Under the pieces are notes generated by a model, which worked only from the letters and a program-made list of their open reading frames with translations, did not search any database and was not told where the DNA came from. Shown here in pieces: positions 1 through 7,549 of a DNA stretch of 35,522 bases. The position numbers and the translations under genes were made by a program. Position 1 is the first letter of the stretch. Every line of letters starts with the position of its first letter. Origin of the DNA: Mycobacterium sp. 1164966.3 (GTDB taxonomy: Bacteria; Actinomycetota; Actinomycetes; Mycobacteriales; Mycobacteriaceae); assembly GCF_001665395.1 (NCBI RefSeq), contig NZ_LZSG01000046.1:1-35522 (forward strand), written 5' to 3'.

Positions 1-7
1 GACCATC

Positions 8-1528
8 GTGCCGATCGCTCATGCTGCGCCCCCGCCCCCCACCGCTGATCCGCCTCCTCCGGACCGCAGAAGAAGGAAGCGGCCCGGAACTCTCACTGCC
101 GCAGCAGTTTTGGCCTTCATCATTGCGGCGTGGACGCCATTCGCTATCTTGGGCCAGATTGTCGCCGCGGATTTGATGACAAAACGGGGCCGGCATGGCT
201 TACCGGCCTTTTACACACCATCCGTCGCCTATCTGTTTGCGCTGGAAACCGCCGTATGCGGGGTGCTGATGGTGTGGGGCGGTGTAGCCGCGCTTCGAGG
301 CAAGACCAGGAAACTCCTGCTTTACTCCGTGTTGGTACAGGCTGTTTTCGCCTCGGTCGTCAACGGGTTGATGCTCAAGACCGGGGTGGGCTGGTTCAGT
401 GGAACTCTCGGTCTCGTCATCATTGGCCTGCTGTCCACCAAGGCAAGTCGGGAATACTTTCAATCGCCGGCGGTTCCGCTGGAACATTCACAAACCACCG
501 TCACACCGACCGACCTCACCCCGACCGACGTTGTGCGGCCATCGCGGGCCTTTCTTTTGGTCTTGATAGTTCTGCCGGTAGGACTTGCATTGCTAAAGGC
601 CACGACGAACGTCGCCGACAGCTTGGTTTTCTTGCTCGTCCTCGTGTCTGTCTGCATCGCGGGGATCGCGCTGTATGTCATGTACGTAATGCGAACTGGC
701 CTGGGACGCAGCGGCAACGATCTTGTGTTCACCGACTGGCTGGGCCGGCAGCAGGTGATCCCTTTGGCGGATATCGACCGCGCAGTGTTCGTGCGCCTGC
801 GCGCGGGTGAAGCCAATACGGTTCCTGACAAGCGTCTGCTGCTGCGGCGCCGTTCCGGCGCGCCACCGCTGATGTTCCGCGTCGGCCTTTGGAAGACCGA
901 TCAAATCGTCGGATTCCTCAACACCCGGGGAATAGCGGTCAACTCGGCTGAGCAGCCGATGTCGGCGAAGAAGGTAGCCCACGAGTTTCCGGGGGCGAGG
1001 TTCAGCTGGTCGGATCGTCACCCAGTGCTGCTGGGCTTGGGCGTGGTGCTGGTCGTCGGCGCTGTGATCGCTGCCGCCGCAGTGGTTCCCGACTTGTCCA
1101 GTCGTAAAAGCGCACGCTCGAGCCACCCCTCTTCATCCCCCCAGAGGGTGGCCAACAGCGTCGTCCTCGGCGGTCGCGAGCTATTGCCGAACTCCGGCAA
1201 CAATTCGATCGTCACCTGTCGGATCGATCTGGGCTATTTCCAGATCGTCATTAGAGGCGGTCCAGCCACGAGTGATGGGGTGTACACGGCGTACTGGGCC
1301 GAACGTGACATCACGCAGTCCGTCGGCGTGAACTTCGGCTATATCGACGGCGCTGAGTGGTCGACATTTGCCGCCAAGAAGGAGTCGCGCGCGGAAAAGA
1401 ACGGCAACACTTACAAAGTCACCGGGTCAGCACGCCTCCAGCGGTATGCCGGCGATGATCGACCCTGGCCGCCGAACGTTGTCGGAGTACCGGAGAAGCC
1501 ATTCACGATCACGGCGACCTGTCCCTAA
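8..1528 (+). CDS. Multi-pass membrane protein with PH-like middle and C-terminal LpqH (19-kDa antigen)-like domain
   Basis: The 506-residue protein starts with a proline-rich then arginine-rich cytoplasmic head (residues 6-25). Hydrophobic segments follow at about 29-55, 73-95, 103-122, 130-143, 181-197 and 205-229. A soluble stretch at about 230-315 (LVFTDWLGRQQVIPL and following) resembles a bacterial PH-like fold. One more membrane helix lies at 339-361, then a Ser-rich linker, then an exported domain at 385-506. That last domain has the layout of the mycobacterial 19-kDa lipoprotein LpqH: VTC near its start (Cys404), GYIDG, then NTYKVTGSA and finally KPFTITATCP (Cys505). LpqH itself has HYKITGTA and KPFEIEVTCS at the same places. 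No lipobox is present, so the domain would be held by the membrane helix. The GTG start is near the window edge, so a more upstream start cannot be excluded. Its stop overlaps that of the convergent permease. Function unknown. Confidence 0.75.
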   Translation: MPIAHAAPPPPTADPPPPDRRRRKRPGTLTAAAVLAFIIAAWTPFAILGQIVAADLMTKRGRHGLPAFYTPSVAYLFALETAVCGVLMVWGGVAALRGKTRKLLLYSVLVQAVFASVVNGLMLKTGVGWFSGTLGLVIIGLLSTKASREYFQSPAVPLEHSQTTVTPTDLTPTDVVRPSRAFLLVLIVLPVGLALLKATTNVADSLVFLLVLVSVCIAGIALYVMYVMRTGLGRSGNDLVFTDWLGRQQVIPLADIDRAVFVRLRAGEANTVPDKRLLLRRRSGAPPLMFRVGLWKTDQIVGFLNTRGIAVNSAEQPMSAKKVAHEFPGARFSWSDRHPVLLGLGVVLVVGAVIAAAAVVPDLSSRKSARSSHPSSSPQRVANSVVLGGRELLPNSGNNSIVTCRIDLGYFQIVIRGGPATSDGVYTAYWAERDITQSVGVNFGYIDGAEWSTFAAKKESRAEKNGNTYKVTGSARLQRYAGDDRPWPPNVVGVPEKPFTITATCP

Positions 1529-2883
1529 TTCGCCTGCGGCTCAGCGCTTTTGCGCCTGCTTCGCATGGCAAAGTACACCCCGATGACCACCGCCCAGGAC
1601 AGCAGGCTGAGCCAGAGCTGACTGCGGGCGGTGTGGTCGAACGCCATCTGCACCAGGACGGCCATGATTCCCACCAGAGTCAGGACGGACAGCACCGGGA
1701 AGAACCACATCTTCACCCGGAGCTTCTCGTCAGCTGTCTTGCGGCGCAACACAATTTGCGACATCGCGATCAGCAGGTAGACGAACAGGATGATGGCGCC
1801 GGACGAATTGAGCAGGAAGAGGAAGACGGTGTCCGGCGCCAGCCAGGCCATCAGCACGCACAGAAAGCCCACCACCGACGAGCACATGATGGCGACGTGC
1901 GGTACCCCGCGCGAGCTGATCTTGACCAGCGCAGACGGCGCTTCATCGCGTTCGGCGAGCACGAACAGCATGCGCGACGCGGTGTACAGCCCCGAGTTCA
2001 GACACGACAGCACCGCGGTCAGCACGACCGCGTTCATGAGCTGATCCGCGCCGGGAATGCCGATGTGCTTGAGGGCGGCAACATATGGCGAGGCGCCTGC
2101 TTCCACAGAGTTCCACGGCAGCACGACCACGATCAGAAAGACCGAACCGACGAAAAAGATCGTGATGCGAGCGACCACGGAGTTGGTGGCTCGCCGCACC
2201 GCTTGCTCGGGATCCCGGCTTTCGGCGGCGGCGATGGTCACCACCTCGGCCCCGACCATCGAGAAGATCACCACCACGATCGCGGCGAAGACTGCCCACA
2301 CGCCCTTCGGGAAGAAGCCGCCGTACGATACCAGATTGGAGAAGTCCAGGTGCCTGCGCGGCCACCAGCCAAGGGCGAAGGCCGTGCCGAGGCCCAGGAA
2401 GACGACGATGGTCGCGACTTTGATTCCGGCGAACCAGAATTCGAACTCGCCGAACGACGACACCGAGAACAGGTTCGTCGCGGTCATCAGCAGCATCAGA
2501 CACAGCGACGACAGCCACAGCGGCGCGGGCAGCCAGTAGTTGAGTACCTTTCCTCCGGCGACCGCCTCGAAGCCGACCACGATCACCCAGAAGTACCAAT
2601 ACAGCCAGCCGACCGAAAACCCTGCCCAGCCGCCCAGAGCCCGTGCCGCGTAGTCGGCGAATGAGCCGGTCGATGGGTTGGCAGAGGCCATTTCGCCCAG
2701 CATCCGCATTACCAGGATGATCAGCAGACCGCAGATCGCGTACGTCAGAAACGCGGCCGGCCCGGTATCGCGGATCACGACACCGGACCCGACGAACAAT
2801 CCCGCGCCGATCACTCCGCCGATCGCGATCATGTTCAGCTGTCGTTGCGACAACCCTGGGCGCAGTTGCGTTTCGCTGCCCAA
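1525..2883 (-). CDS. gabP: GabP-type amino acid permease (APC family)
   Basis: This is an amino acid/polyamine/organocation-type permease of the GABA permease group, expected to carry an amino acid across the inner membrane with protons. The N-terminus has the family signature IGGVIGAGLFVGSG in the first helix, and about twelve hydrophobic segments follow. The conserved GEMASANPSTGSFADYA stretch after helix 2 is typical. I start it at the TTG at 2883 because GGGGAGG at 2897-2891 gives a strong ribosome site with a 7-nt spacer. The resulting 452 residues begin LGSETQLRPGLSQRQL. A longer GTG start at 2961 would overlap the upstream methyltransferase and add an unlikely Cys/Gly-rich leader. It follows the methyltransferase by 47 nt on the same strand, so they are probably co-transcribed. 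It corresponds to M. tuberculosis Rv0522. The actual substrate is not shown by the sequence. Confidence 0.88.
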   Translation of the reverse strand: MGSETQLRPGLSQRQLNMIAIGGVIGAGLFVGSGVVIRDTGPAAFLTYAICGLLIILVMRMLGEMASANPSTGSFADYAARALGGWAGFSVGWLYWYFWVIVVGFEAVAGGKVLNYWLPAPLWLSSLCLMLLMTATNLFSVSSFGEFEFWFAGIKVATIVVFLGLGTAFALGWWPRRHLDFSNLVSYGGFFPKGVWAVFAAIVVVIFSMVGAEVVTIAAAESRDPEQAVRRATNSVVARITIFFVGSVFLIVVVLPWNSVEAGASPYVAALKHIGIPGADQLMNAVVLTAVLSCLNSGLYTASRMLFVLAERDEAPSALVKISSRGVPHVAIMCSSVVGFLCVLMAWLAPDTVFLFLLNSSGAIILFVYLLIAMSQIVLRRKTADEKLRVKMWFFPVLSVLTLVGIMAVLVQMAFDHTARSQLWLSLLSWAVVIGVYFAMRSRRKSAEPQAN

Positions 2884-2930
2884 GCCGTCACCTCCCCTGG
2901 ACGACGCTGCACCGCACAGGGGCAAGCATG

Positions 2931-3674
2931 TCAGTCCAGGCGGGTCGCCACCACCGACCACACCGGAATGTGCACCAGGTAGTCCTCGAGCAGCGGGTTG
3001 AGCACCTCAAGCTGGTGCTGCAGCGGTTGCATCTTCGCCAATGCCTCTCGCTGATGCGCACCGACGGTCGCCGTCATCGCGGCGAACGTCTCAGGTCCGA
3101 AGCGGGCCTGATAGGTGCTGGGCCCCAGGTAGTCCAAGCGCCAACCGCTGGCCCCGAGGACACGCTCGAAGTTGTCGGCAGGGATGCCCACCCACTGGAT
3201 GCCGTTGACGTTGTGCGGGCTGAATTCGAACATGTACAGCCGGGCGCCGGGTTTGGTGGCGCGGTGCAGCGCCTGCGCGTACTGAGTCTGCACGGCCTCG
3301 TCGTCCATCAAGACGTGATAGAAGGCGCTGTCCACCACGGTGTCGAAGCGGCCCTCAAATCCGTCCAGCTTGGTGGCGTCGGCCACCCGGAAGTCGACCT
3401 GCACCCCGGCCCGCTCGGCGTTGCGCTTGGCCCGCGCGATAGCCGTGGGCGAACCGTCCACGCCGGTCGCCGAATAGCCTTGCGACGCATAGTGAATCGC
3501 GTGATAGCCGGGGCCAGTCCCGGGATCCAGCACCTCACCGCGAATTGCACCGAAGGCCACCAGCTGCTGCACCACCGGCTGCGGCCCGCCGATGTCCCAC
3601 GGGATCAGCCCCTCCGTCCTCTCCGCTTCGCCGTACAACGGTTCGAAACCTGCAACGCCCACGTCACCAGTCAT
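2931..3674 (-). CDS. Class I SAM-dependent methyltransferase
   Basis: The 247-residue protein has the Rossmann SAM-binding motif I as VLDPGTGPGYHAIHYA (about residues 48-63), a post-I acidic residue in ATGVDGSP, and FDTVVDSAFYHVL as motif IV/post-motif. The substrate is unknown; small thiopurine-like or metabolite methyltransferases share this layout. A potential -10 box TATAGT lies within the operator at 3695-3729, giving a short leader of about 37 nt. The next gene on the strand is the permease. It matches the M. tuberculosis Rv0520/Rv0521 position; to my recollection H37Rv has that gene broken into two fragments, while here it is intact. Soluble, cytoplasmic. Confidence 0.82.
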   Translation of the reverse strand: MTGDVGVAGFEPLYGEAERTEGLIPWDIGGPQPVVQQLVAFGAIRGEVLDPGTGPGYHAIHYASQGYSATGVDGSPTAIARAKRNAERAGVQVDFRVADATKLDGFEGRFDTVVDSAFYHVLMDDEAVQTQYAQALHRATKPGARLYMFEFSPHNVNGIQWVGIPADNFERVLGASGWRLDYLGPSTYQARFGPETFAAMTATVGAHQREALAKMQPLQHQLEVLNPLLEDYLVHIPVWSVVATRLD

Positions 3675-3694
3675 TGGCCCACTCGCTTCCTCGC

Positions 3695-3729
3695 GTTAGT
3701 TTAAGAACGATAGCGTTCACTATACTAAC
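3695..3729 (-). promoter_or_regulatory. Nested palindromic operator with overlapping promoter for the methyltransferase-permease pair
   Basis: Read on the plus strand, GTTAGT (3695-3700) pairs with ACTAAC (3724-3729), and inside it GAACG (3705-3709) pairs with CGTTC (3714-3718) around ATAG. The spacers are 4 and 5 nt, so the two dyads share nearly one centre. On the minus strand the site contains TATAGT (3724-3719), a good -10 box about 45 nt before the methyltransferase ATG. Size and symmetry fit a TetR-family dimer or pair of dimers. No TetR gene lies in the window. The rest of the 3675-3914 gap shows no gene. Confidence 0.6.
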
Positions 3730-3914
3730 CTTCACAAAGAAAACGCAAGCGTCTCTTAAGGCGGGGCTCAGCCAAACCCGCGTCCCGCGCCGAACGTGTT
3801 CTGACGGCGAGAATTTCGCGGCTGATTTCTCACCCTGAGAACACGCTCGACGCGGCCGTCTCGGGAGTGGCCGGGCCCAGCGCGGAAGTCACGCCGCCAG
3901 CGCAGGCTCGGCGC

Positions 3915-5252
3915 TCAAAAGTGTAGGTCTTCCTCGCGAATCAGGGCGGTGGCAAGCACGCTGACCGCTGCCGTGGCAACGAGATACCCGCATGCCAGCC
4001 ACGGTGTTCCACCGACGGCGGCGATCAGGGCGGTAAGGATCATCGGGGTGACGCCGGAGGCGTAGACGCCGGAGAACTGGTAGACGAATGACAAACCCGT
4101 GTAGCGGGTGCCGGTGGGATACAGCGCCGAGTACAGCGTGCCCTGCGCGCCGTAGAACAGTGCGTGCACGACACCGAACACCAGAATCATCGCCAGCGCG
4201 AACCAGACCAGGTTTTTGGTGCCGAACAAAGCGAACGCCGGGAAGGCCGCGAGGCCGTAGCACGCCACGCCGACCAGATACACCCGGCGCGCACCGAAGC
4301 GGTCGGTCAACGCTCCTGAGACCGGCAGCAGCACGGCCATTAGCAGCGCCGCGAGGGTCACGACCACCAGGACCGACACCCGGTTCAAGCCCAGGGCGCC
4401 GGTCGCATAACTGATGGCGAAGACACCCCAGGTGTTGAATGCCGAACCCTCCGCCCAGCGAGAAAGTAGTCCCAGCACGGTGTTACGCCTGGAGCGCGGC
4501 TCGCGGACGATCTCCCGAAAGGGCACGGTGGAGGTTGCCTCAAGCGTCCGCAATTGACGAAAGGCCGGGGTTTCTTCGACCCGTAGCCGCACCATGATGC
4601 CGATCGCCACCAGCGCCAGGCTCAGCAGAAACCCGATCCGCCAGCCGTAGGCCAGGAACCGGGCCGGGCCGAGCGCGACTTGCAAGATAGCGAATATGCC
4701 TGTGCCCAAAGCCAATCCGAGTGCAAGGCCGACCTGCGGCACCGCACCGAAGCGGCCGCGGCGATTTCCGGGGCTGTGTTCGACGGCCAGCAGCACCGCG
4801 CCGGCCCATTCGCCGCCGAGCGCGAAGCCCTGCAGCATGCGCAGCACCAACAGCAGCACCGGAGCCCAGGCCCCGATCTGTGCGGCCGTCGGCAGAACTC
4901 CGATCAGCGCCGTCGCTCCGCCCATGATCAGCATCGTCAGCGCAAGGCTGCGCTTGCGGCCGATCCGGTCCCCGATATGGCCGAACACCACACCGCCGAT
5001 CGGCCGCATGACGAACCCGACCGCGAACGTCGCGAACGCCAGCAAGGTGCCCACCAACGAACTTGCGTTGGGGAAGAACACCTTGTTGAACACCAGACCG
5101 GCCGCGGTGGCATACAGGAAAAAGTCGTACCACTCCACGGTGGTGCCCAGCAGGCTCGCCGCAACCACGACGCGCAGCCTCCGGCTTCGCTCCGAGCCGG
5201 TTTCGTCGTGCCAGTCGACGGCGGCCCGGGCGTCGGGCAGGGTGATCGCCAT
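3915..5252 (-). CDS. MFS transporter, metabolite:H+ symporter (MHS/ShiA-like) type
   Basis: This is a 445-residue major facilitator protein with twelve predicted helices. The family motif between helices 2 and 3 is present as GHIGDRIGRKRSLALT. The MHS signatures are also clear: VEWYDFFLYATAA in helix 1, MRPIGGVVFGH, and LLLVLRMLQGFALGGEWAGAVLLAVEH in helix 4. Proteins of this group bring in carboxylates, betaines or shikimate with protons. The start ATG at 5252 lies 2 nt after the TAG of the flavin monooxygenase, so the two are translationally coupled and probably act on the same compound: this protein may import the substrate or export a product. Transporters beside SsuD-like enzymes are more often ABC type, so an MFS partner is a mild oddity. 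Substrate unproven. Confidence 0.85.
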   Translation of the reverse strand: MAITLPDARAAVDWHDETGSERSRRLRVVVAASLLGTTVEWYDFFLYATAAGLVFNKVFFPNASSLVGTLLAFATFAVGFVMRPIGGVVFGHIGDRIGRKRSLALTMLIMGGATALIGVLPTAAQIGAWAPVLLLVLRMLQGFALGGEWAGAVLLAVEHSPGNRRGRFGAVPQVGLALGLALGTGIFAILQVALGPARFLAYGWRIGFLLSLALVAIGIMVRLRVEETPAFRQLRTLEATSTVPFREIVREPRSRRNTVLGLLSRWAEGSAFNTWGVFAISYATGALGLNRVSVLVVVTLAALLMAVLLPVSGALTDRFGARRVYLVGVACYGLAAFPAFALFGTKNLVWFALAMILVFGVVHALFYGAQGTLYSALYPTGTRYTGLSFVYQFSGVYASGVTPMILTALIAAVGGTPWLACGYLVATAAVSVLATALIREEDLHF

Positions 5253-5254
5253 GA

Positions 5255-6400
5255 CTAGTGCGCCGACGCAGCCGCAAACGGCGTTGCCGCAACCGGTTTC
5301 GCTGCAGGGTTGGGTCTACGCCAAAGTCCCTTGCGCTCCAGCAGCGGCAGCACACCCTCGCCGAACCAGTAGGCCTCTTCCAGGTGCGGATATCCCGACA
5401 AGATGAAGTGACCGATGCCCAGTTCGGCGTATTCGGCCAGCCTTTCGGCGACCTCGGCGTGCGAGCCGACCAGGGCGGTGCCCGCCCCGCCGCGTACCAG
5501 TCCCACCCCGGCCCACAGGTTGGGCGCAATCAGCAGCCGGCTGCTACTGCCGCCGTGCAACTTCAACATCCGACGCTGGCCTTCCGATTCGCTGCGCGCC
5601 AGGCTGGCCTGTACCCGCTCGACATCCGCCGGGTCGACGGCCGCCAGCAAGCGGTCGGCTTCGGCCCACGCTTGCTCGGAGGTATCCCGGGCGATCACGT
5701 GGATCCGCAAGCCGAACCGAACCTCCCGGCCGGCCTGGCCGGCCAGACGCCGGATCCAGTCGAGTTTCTCGCGGACCGACGGCACCGGCTCACCCCAGGT
5801 GAGGTAGACGTCGGAGTACTTCGCAGCGACGGGCCCGGCGGCTGCCGACGATCCGCCGAAGAACACCGGCGGAACCGGGTCGGGCGGGTTGTTCAGCACG
5901 ACGTCTTCCACCTGGATGTGATCCCCGGTGAACGTCACCGGCTTCCGCGACGTCCACAACTCCCGCACCACCTGCAAGAACTCCGCGGTCCTGGCGTAGC
6001 GCGCCTGCTTGTCCAGGAAATCGCCATAGGCCCGCTGCTCATGCGGTTCACCCCCGGTGACGACGTTGAGCAGCAATCTCCCGCCCGAGTGCCGCTGGAA
6101 GGTCCCGGCCATCTGCGCGGCCAGGGTTGGGCTGAGCAGGCCGGGACGGAATGCGACCAGGAATTTCAGTGTCTCGGTGGCCTCGATCAACATCGCCGTC
6201 GTCAACCAGGCGTCCTCACACCACAATCCCGTCGGTGTGAGCACGGCCTCGAAACCGTTGTCCTCCGCGGCCGCACAGATCTGGCGCAGGTACCGCAGTG
6301 TCGCCGGCCGGTCGCCGTGCATCGATGTGCCGTGTCCGCCTGCGACCAGGTTGCGTGAATCGCCGTAGGTCGGCAAAAACCAGTGAAATGCCAAGCTCAT
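5255..6400 (-). CDS. LLM-class flavin-dependent monooxygenase, SsuD (alkanesulfonate monooxygenase)-like
   Basis: The 381-residue protein begins MSLAFHWFLPTYGDSR, which closely follows the SsuD start. SsuD uses FMNH2 and oxygen to release sulfite from alkanesulfonates, a sulfur-scavenging step. Other supported family regions are VAFRPGLLSPTLAAQMAGTF, the RLLLNVVTGG stretch, and the FFGGSSAAA phosphate-binding loop. I chose the ATG at 6400 over an ATG at 6508 because homology begins here and the upstream residues look random. The start codon sits at the foot of a short GC-rich hairpin (6399-6418). It is followed by the MHS transporter with a 2-nt gap. No flavin reductase gene is adjacent, so FMNH2 must come from elsewhere. 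Other LLM enzymes (dimethylsulfone or EDTA/nitrilotriacetate type) are possible alternatives. Confidence 0.85.
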   Translation of the reverse strand: MSLAFHWFLPTYGDSRNLVAGGHGTSMHGDRPATLRYLRQICAAAEDNGFEAVLTPTGLWCEDAWLTTAMLIEATETLKFLVAFRPGLLSPTLAAQMAGTFQRHSGGRLLLNVVTGGEPHEQRAYGDFLDKQARYARTAEFLQVVRELWTSRKPVTFTGDHIQVEDVVLNNPPDPVPPVFFGGSSAAAGPVAAKYSDVYLTWGEPVPSVREKLDWIRRLAGQAGREVRFGLRIHVIARDTSEQAWAEADRLLAAVDPADVERVQASLARSESEGQRRMLKLHGGSSSRLLIAPNLWAGVGLVRGGAGTALVGSHAEVAERLAEYAELGIGHFILSGYPHLEEAYWFGEGVLPLLERKGLWRRPNPAAKPVAATPFAAASAH

Positions 6401-6418
6401 CCCCGCATCGTGCGGGAT
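6399..6418 (-). promoter_or_regulatory. Hairpin at the translation start of the SsuD-like gene
   Basis: ATCCCCGCA and TGCGGGAT flank a 3-nt loop TCG and can form a tight stem with one bulged base. In the mRNA the stem contains the only G-rich (ribosome-site-like) stretch and the first bases of the ATG, so it could hide the start. No riboswitch family is recognised. Confidence 0.35.
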
Positions 6419-6568
6419 AACCCCCCGCAGCGCGAGGGTTGAAAACTCCCAGATTGAATCCCCCGCTTGGGTCAGCCGAAGTAGTCGTAGTGCCCCGCCG
6501 AATGGCATTGCGCGTCAATAACTCACGAAAAACCTTGCTGCTTACGCCCTTCCGAACGCGCAACCTAT

Positions 6569-6584
6569 GTCACGTCTGCGTGAC
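6569..6584. promoter_or_regulatory. Perfect 16-bp palindrome between the divergent monooxygenase and esterase genes
   Basis: GTCACG and CGTGAC flank TCTG. It lies directly upstream of TAGGTT (minus strand, 6567-6562), a plausible -10 box for the monooxygenase-transporter pair, and so would fall within that promoter's spacer. It is a candidate repressor or sulfur-response site. The rest of the 6401-6651 gap holds no gene I can support. Confidence 0.4.
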
Positions 6585-6651
6585 CGCGATATCACAAAGC
6601 CCTTCCAATTGCGGCGTGGCAGTAGCGCTGTACCCCGGTCGGCGCGGCATC

Positions 6652-7539
6652 ATGACCCTCGTGCCTGACCTGAACCGCCGTGCGGTGCTGCGTATGGGCG
6701 CCGGCGCCGGCGCGGGAGCCCTCGGCGTGTGGACTTTGGGCGCCCTGCTGAATCCGCTCGAGCCACGAGCGGCGCCTTCTCCGCTGGCCCCCGCACCCTT
6801 CGAGCCCGCAACGGCGGGCAGCAACACCCAGTCGAACAGGCTCACCGGCTCGTTCGTCTCGCAGGCGCGCGGCGGCGTCGAGACCAACTGGATAATCGTC
6901 CTGCCCCCCGGCCACAGCGGTCTGAAGGCCTCGAAGCTGCGTCCGGTGATCGCACTGCACGGCAAGGACGGCAACGCGGGCCAGATGCTCGAGATCGGCG
7001 TCGAGGACGCGCTGGCCCAACTGGTCGAGGACGGCAAGCCGCCGTTCGCCGTGGTGGGCGTGGACGGCGGAAATACCTACTGGCACAAGAGGACTTCGGG
7101 CGGCGATTCCGGCGCCATGGTGCTCGACGAGCTGCTGCCGATGCTGTCCACGATGGGCATGGACACCTCGCGGGTGGCGTTCATGGGCTGGTCGATGGGG
7201 GGATACGGGGCGCTGCTCCTGGGCTCGCGGCTGGGACCCGCGCGGACCGCGGGGATTTGCGCGATCAGCCCGGCGCTGTACACCTCGTTCGCGGCCAGCG
7301 CACCCGGAGCGTTCGACAGCCACGACGACTGGGCGCAGAACGGCGTGACTGGCCTTGCGGCGCTGAACTCGATTCCGCTGCGGTTGGACTGCGGCACGTT
7401 CGACCGCTTCTACCCGGCCACGCGTGCCTTCGTCAACCAACTGAAAAAGCCTCCGGCGGGCAGTTTTTCGGTGGGCGGACACGACGTGGACTACTGGCGC
7501 GGACAGTTGCCCGCCGAGCTGACCTGGATGGCGACATAA
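6652..7539 (+). CDS. Tat-exported alpha/beta-hydrolase, esterase family (Rv0519c-like)
   Basis: The 295-residue protein starts MTLVPDLNRRAVLRMGAGAGAG, a twin-arginine signal (RR at residues 9-10) followed by a Gly/Ala-rich hydrophobic stretch, so it should be exported folded. The mature part is an esterase of the S-formylglutathione hydrolase/mycolyltransferase-like fold. It has PVIALHGKDG as oxyanion region, GWSMGGYGALLLGS as the nucleophile elbow with the catalytic Ser, a later DCGTFDRF that can hold the Asp, and GGHDVDYW with the His. I start at the ATG at 6652 because the Tat motif begins there; GTG at 6661 is also possible. The acyltransferase-SGNH gene follows after 10 nt, so the two are likely one transcript, placing this enzyme in envelope acyl-group turnover or transfer (inference). 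Confidence 0.85.
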   Translation: MTLVPDLNRRAVLRMGAGAGAGALGVWTLGALLNPLEPRAAPSPLAPAPFEPATAGSNTQSNRLTGSFVSQARGGVETNWIIVLPPGHSGLKASKLRPVIALHGKDGNAGQMLEIGVEDALAQLVEDGKPPFAVVGVDGGNTYWHKRTSGGDSGAMVLDELLPMLSTMGMDTSRVAFMGWSMGGYGALLLGSRLGPARTAGICAISPALYTSFAASAPGAFDSHDDWAQNGVTGLAALNSIPLRLDCGTFDRFYPATRAFVNQLKKPPAGSFSVGGHDVDYWRGQLPAELTWMAT

Positions 7540-7549
7540 GGCTAAGGCA

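Noticed and set aside
1633..2664. A 343-residue plus-strand frame opposite the permease
   Set aside because: Composition is His/Asp/Gln-rich, typical of a shadow of a membrane protein gene.
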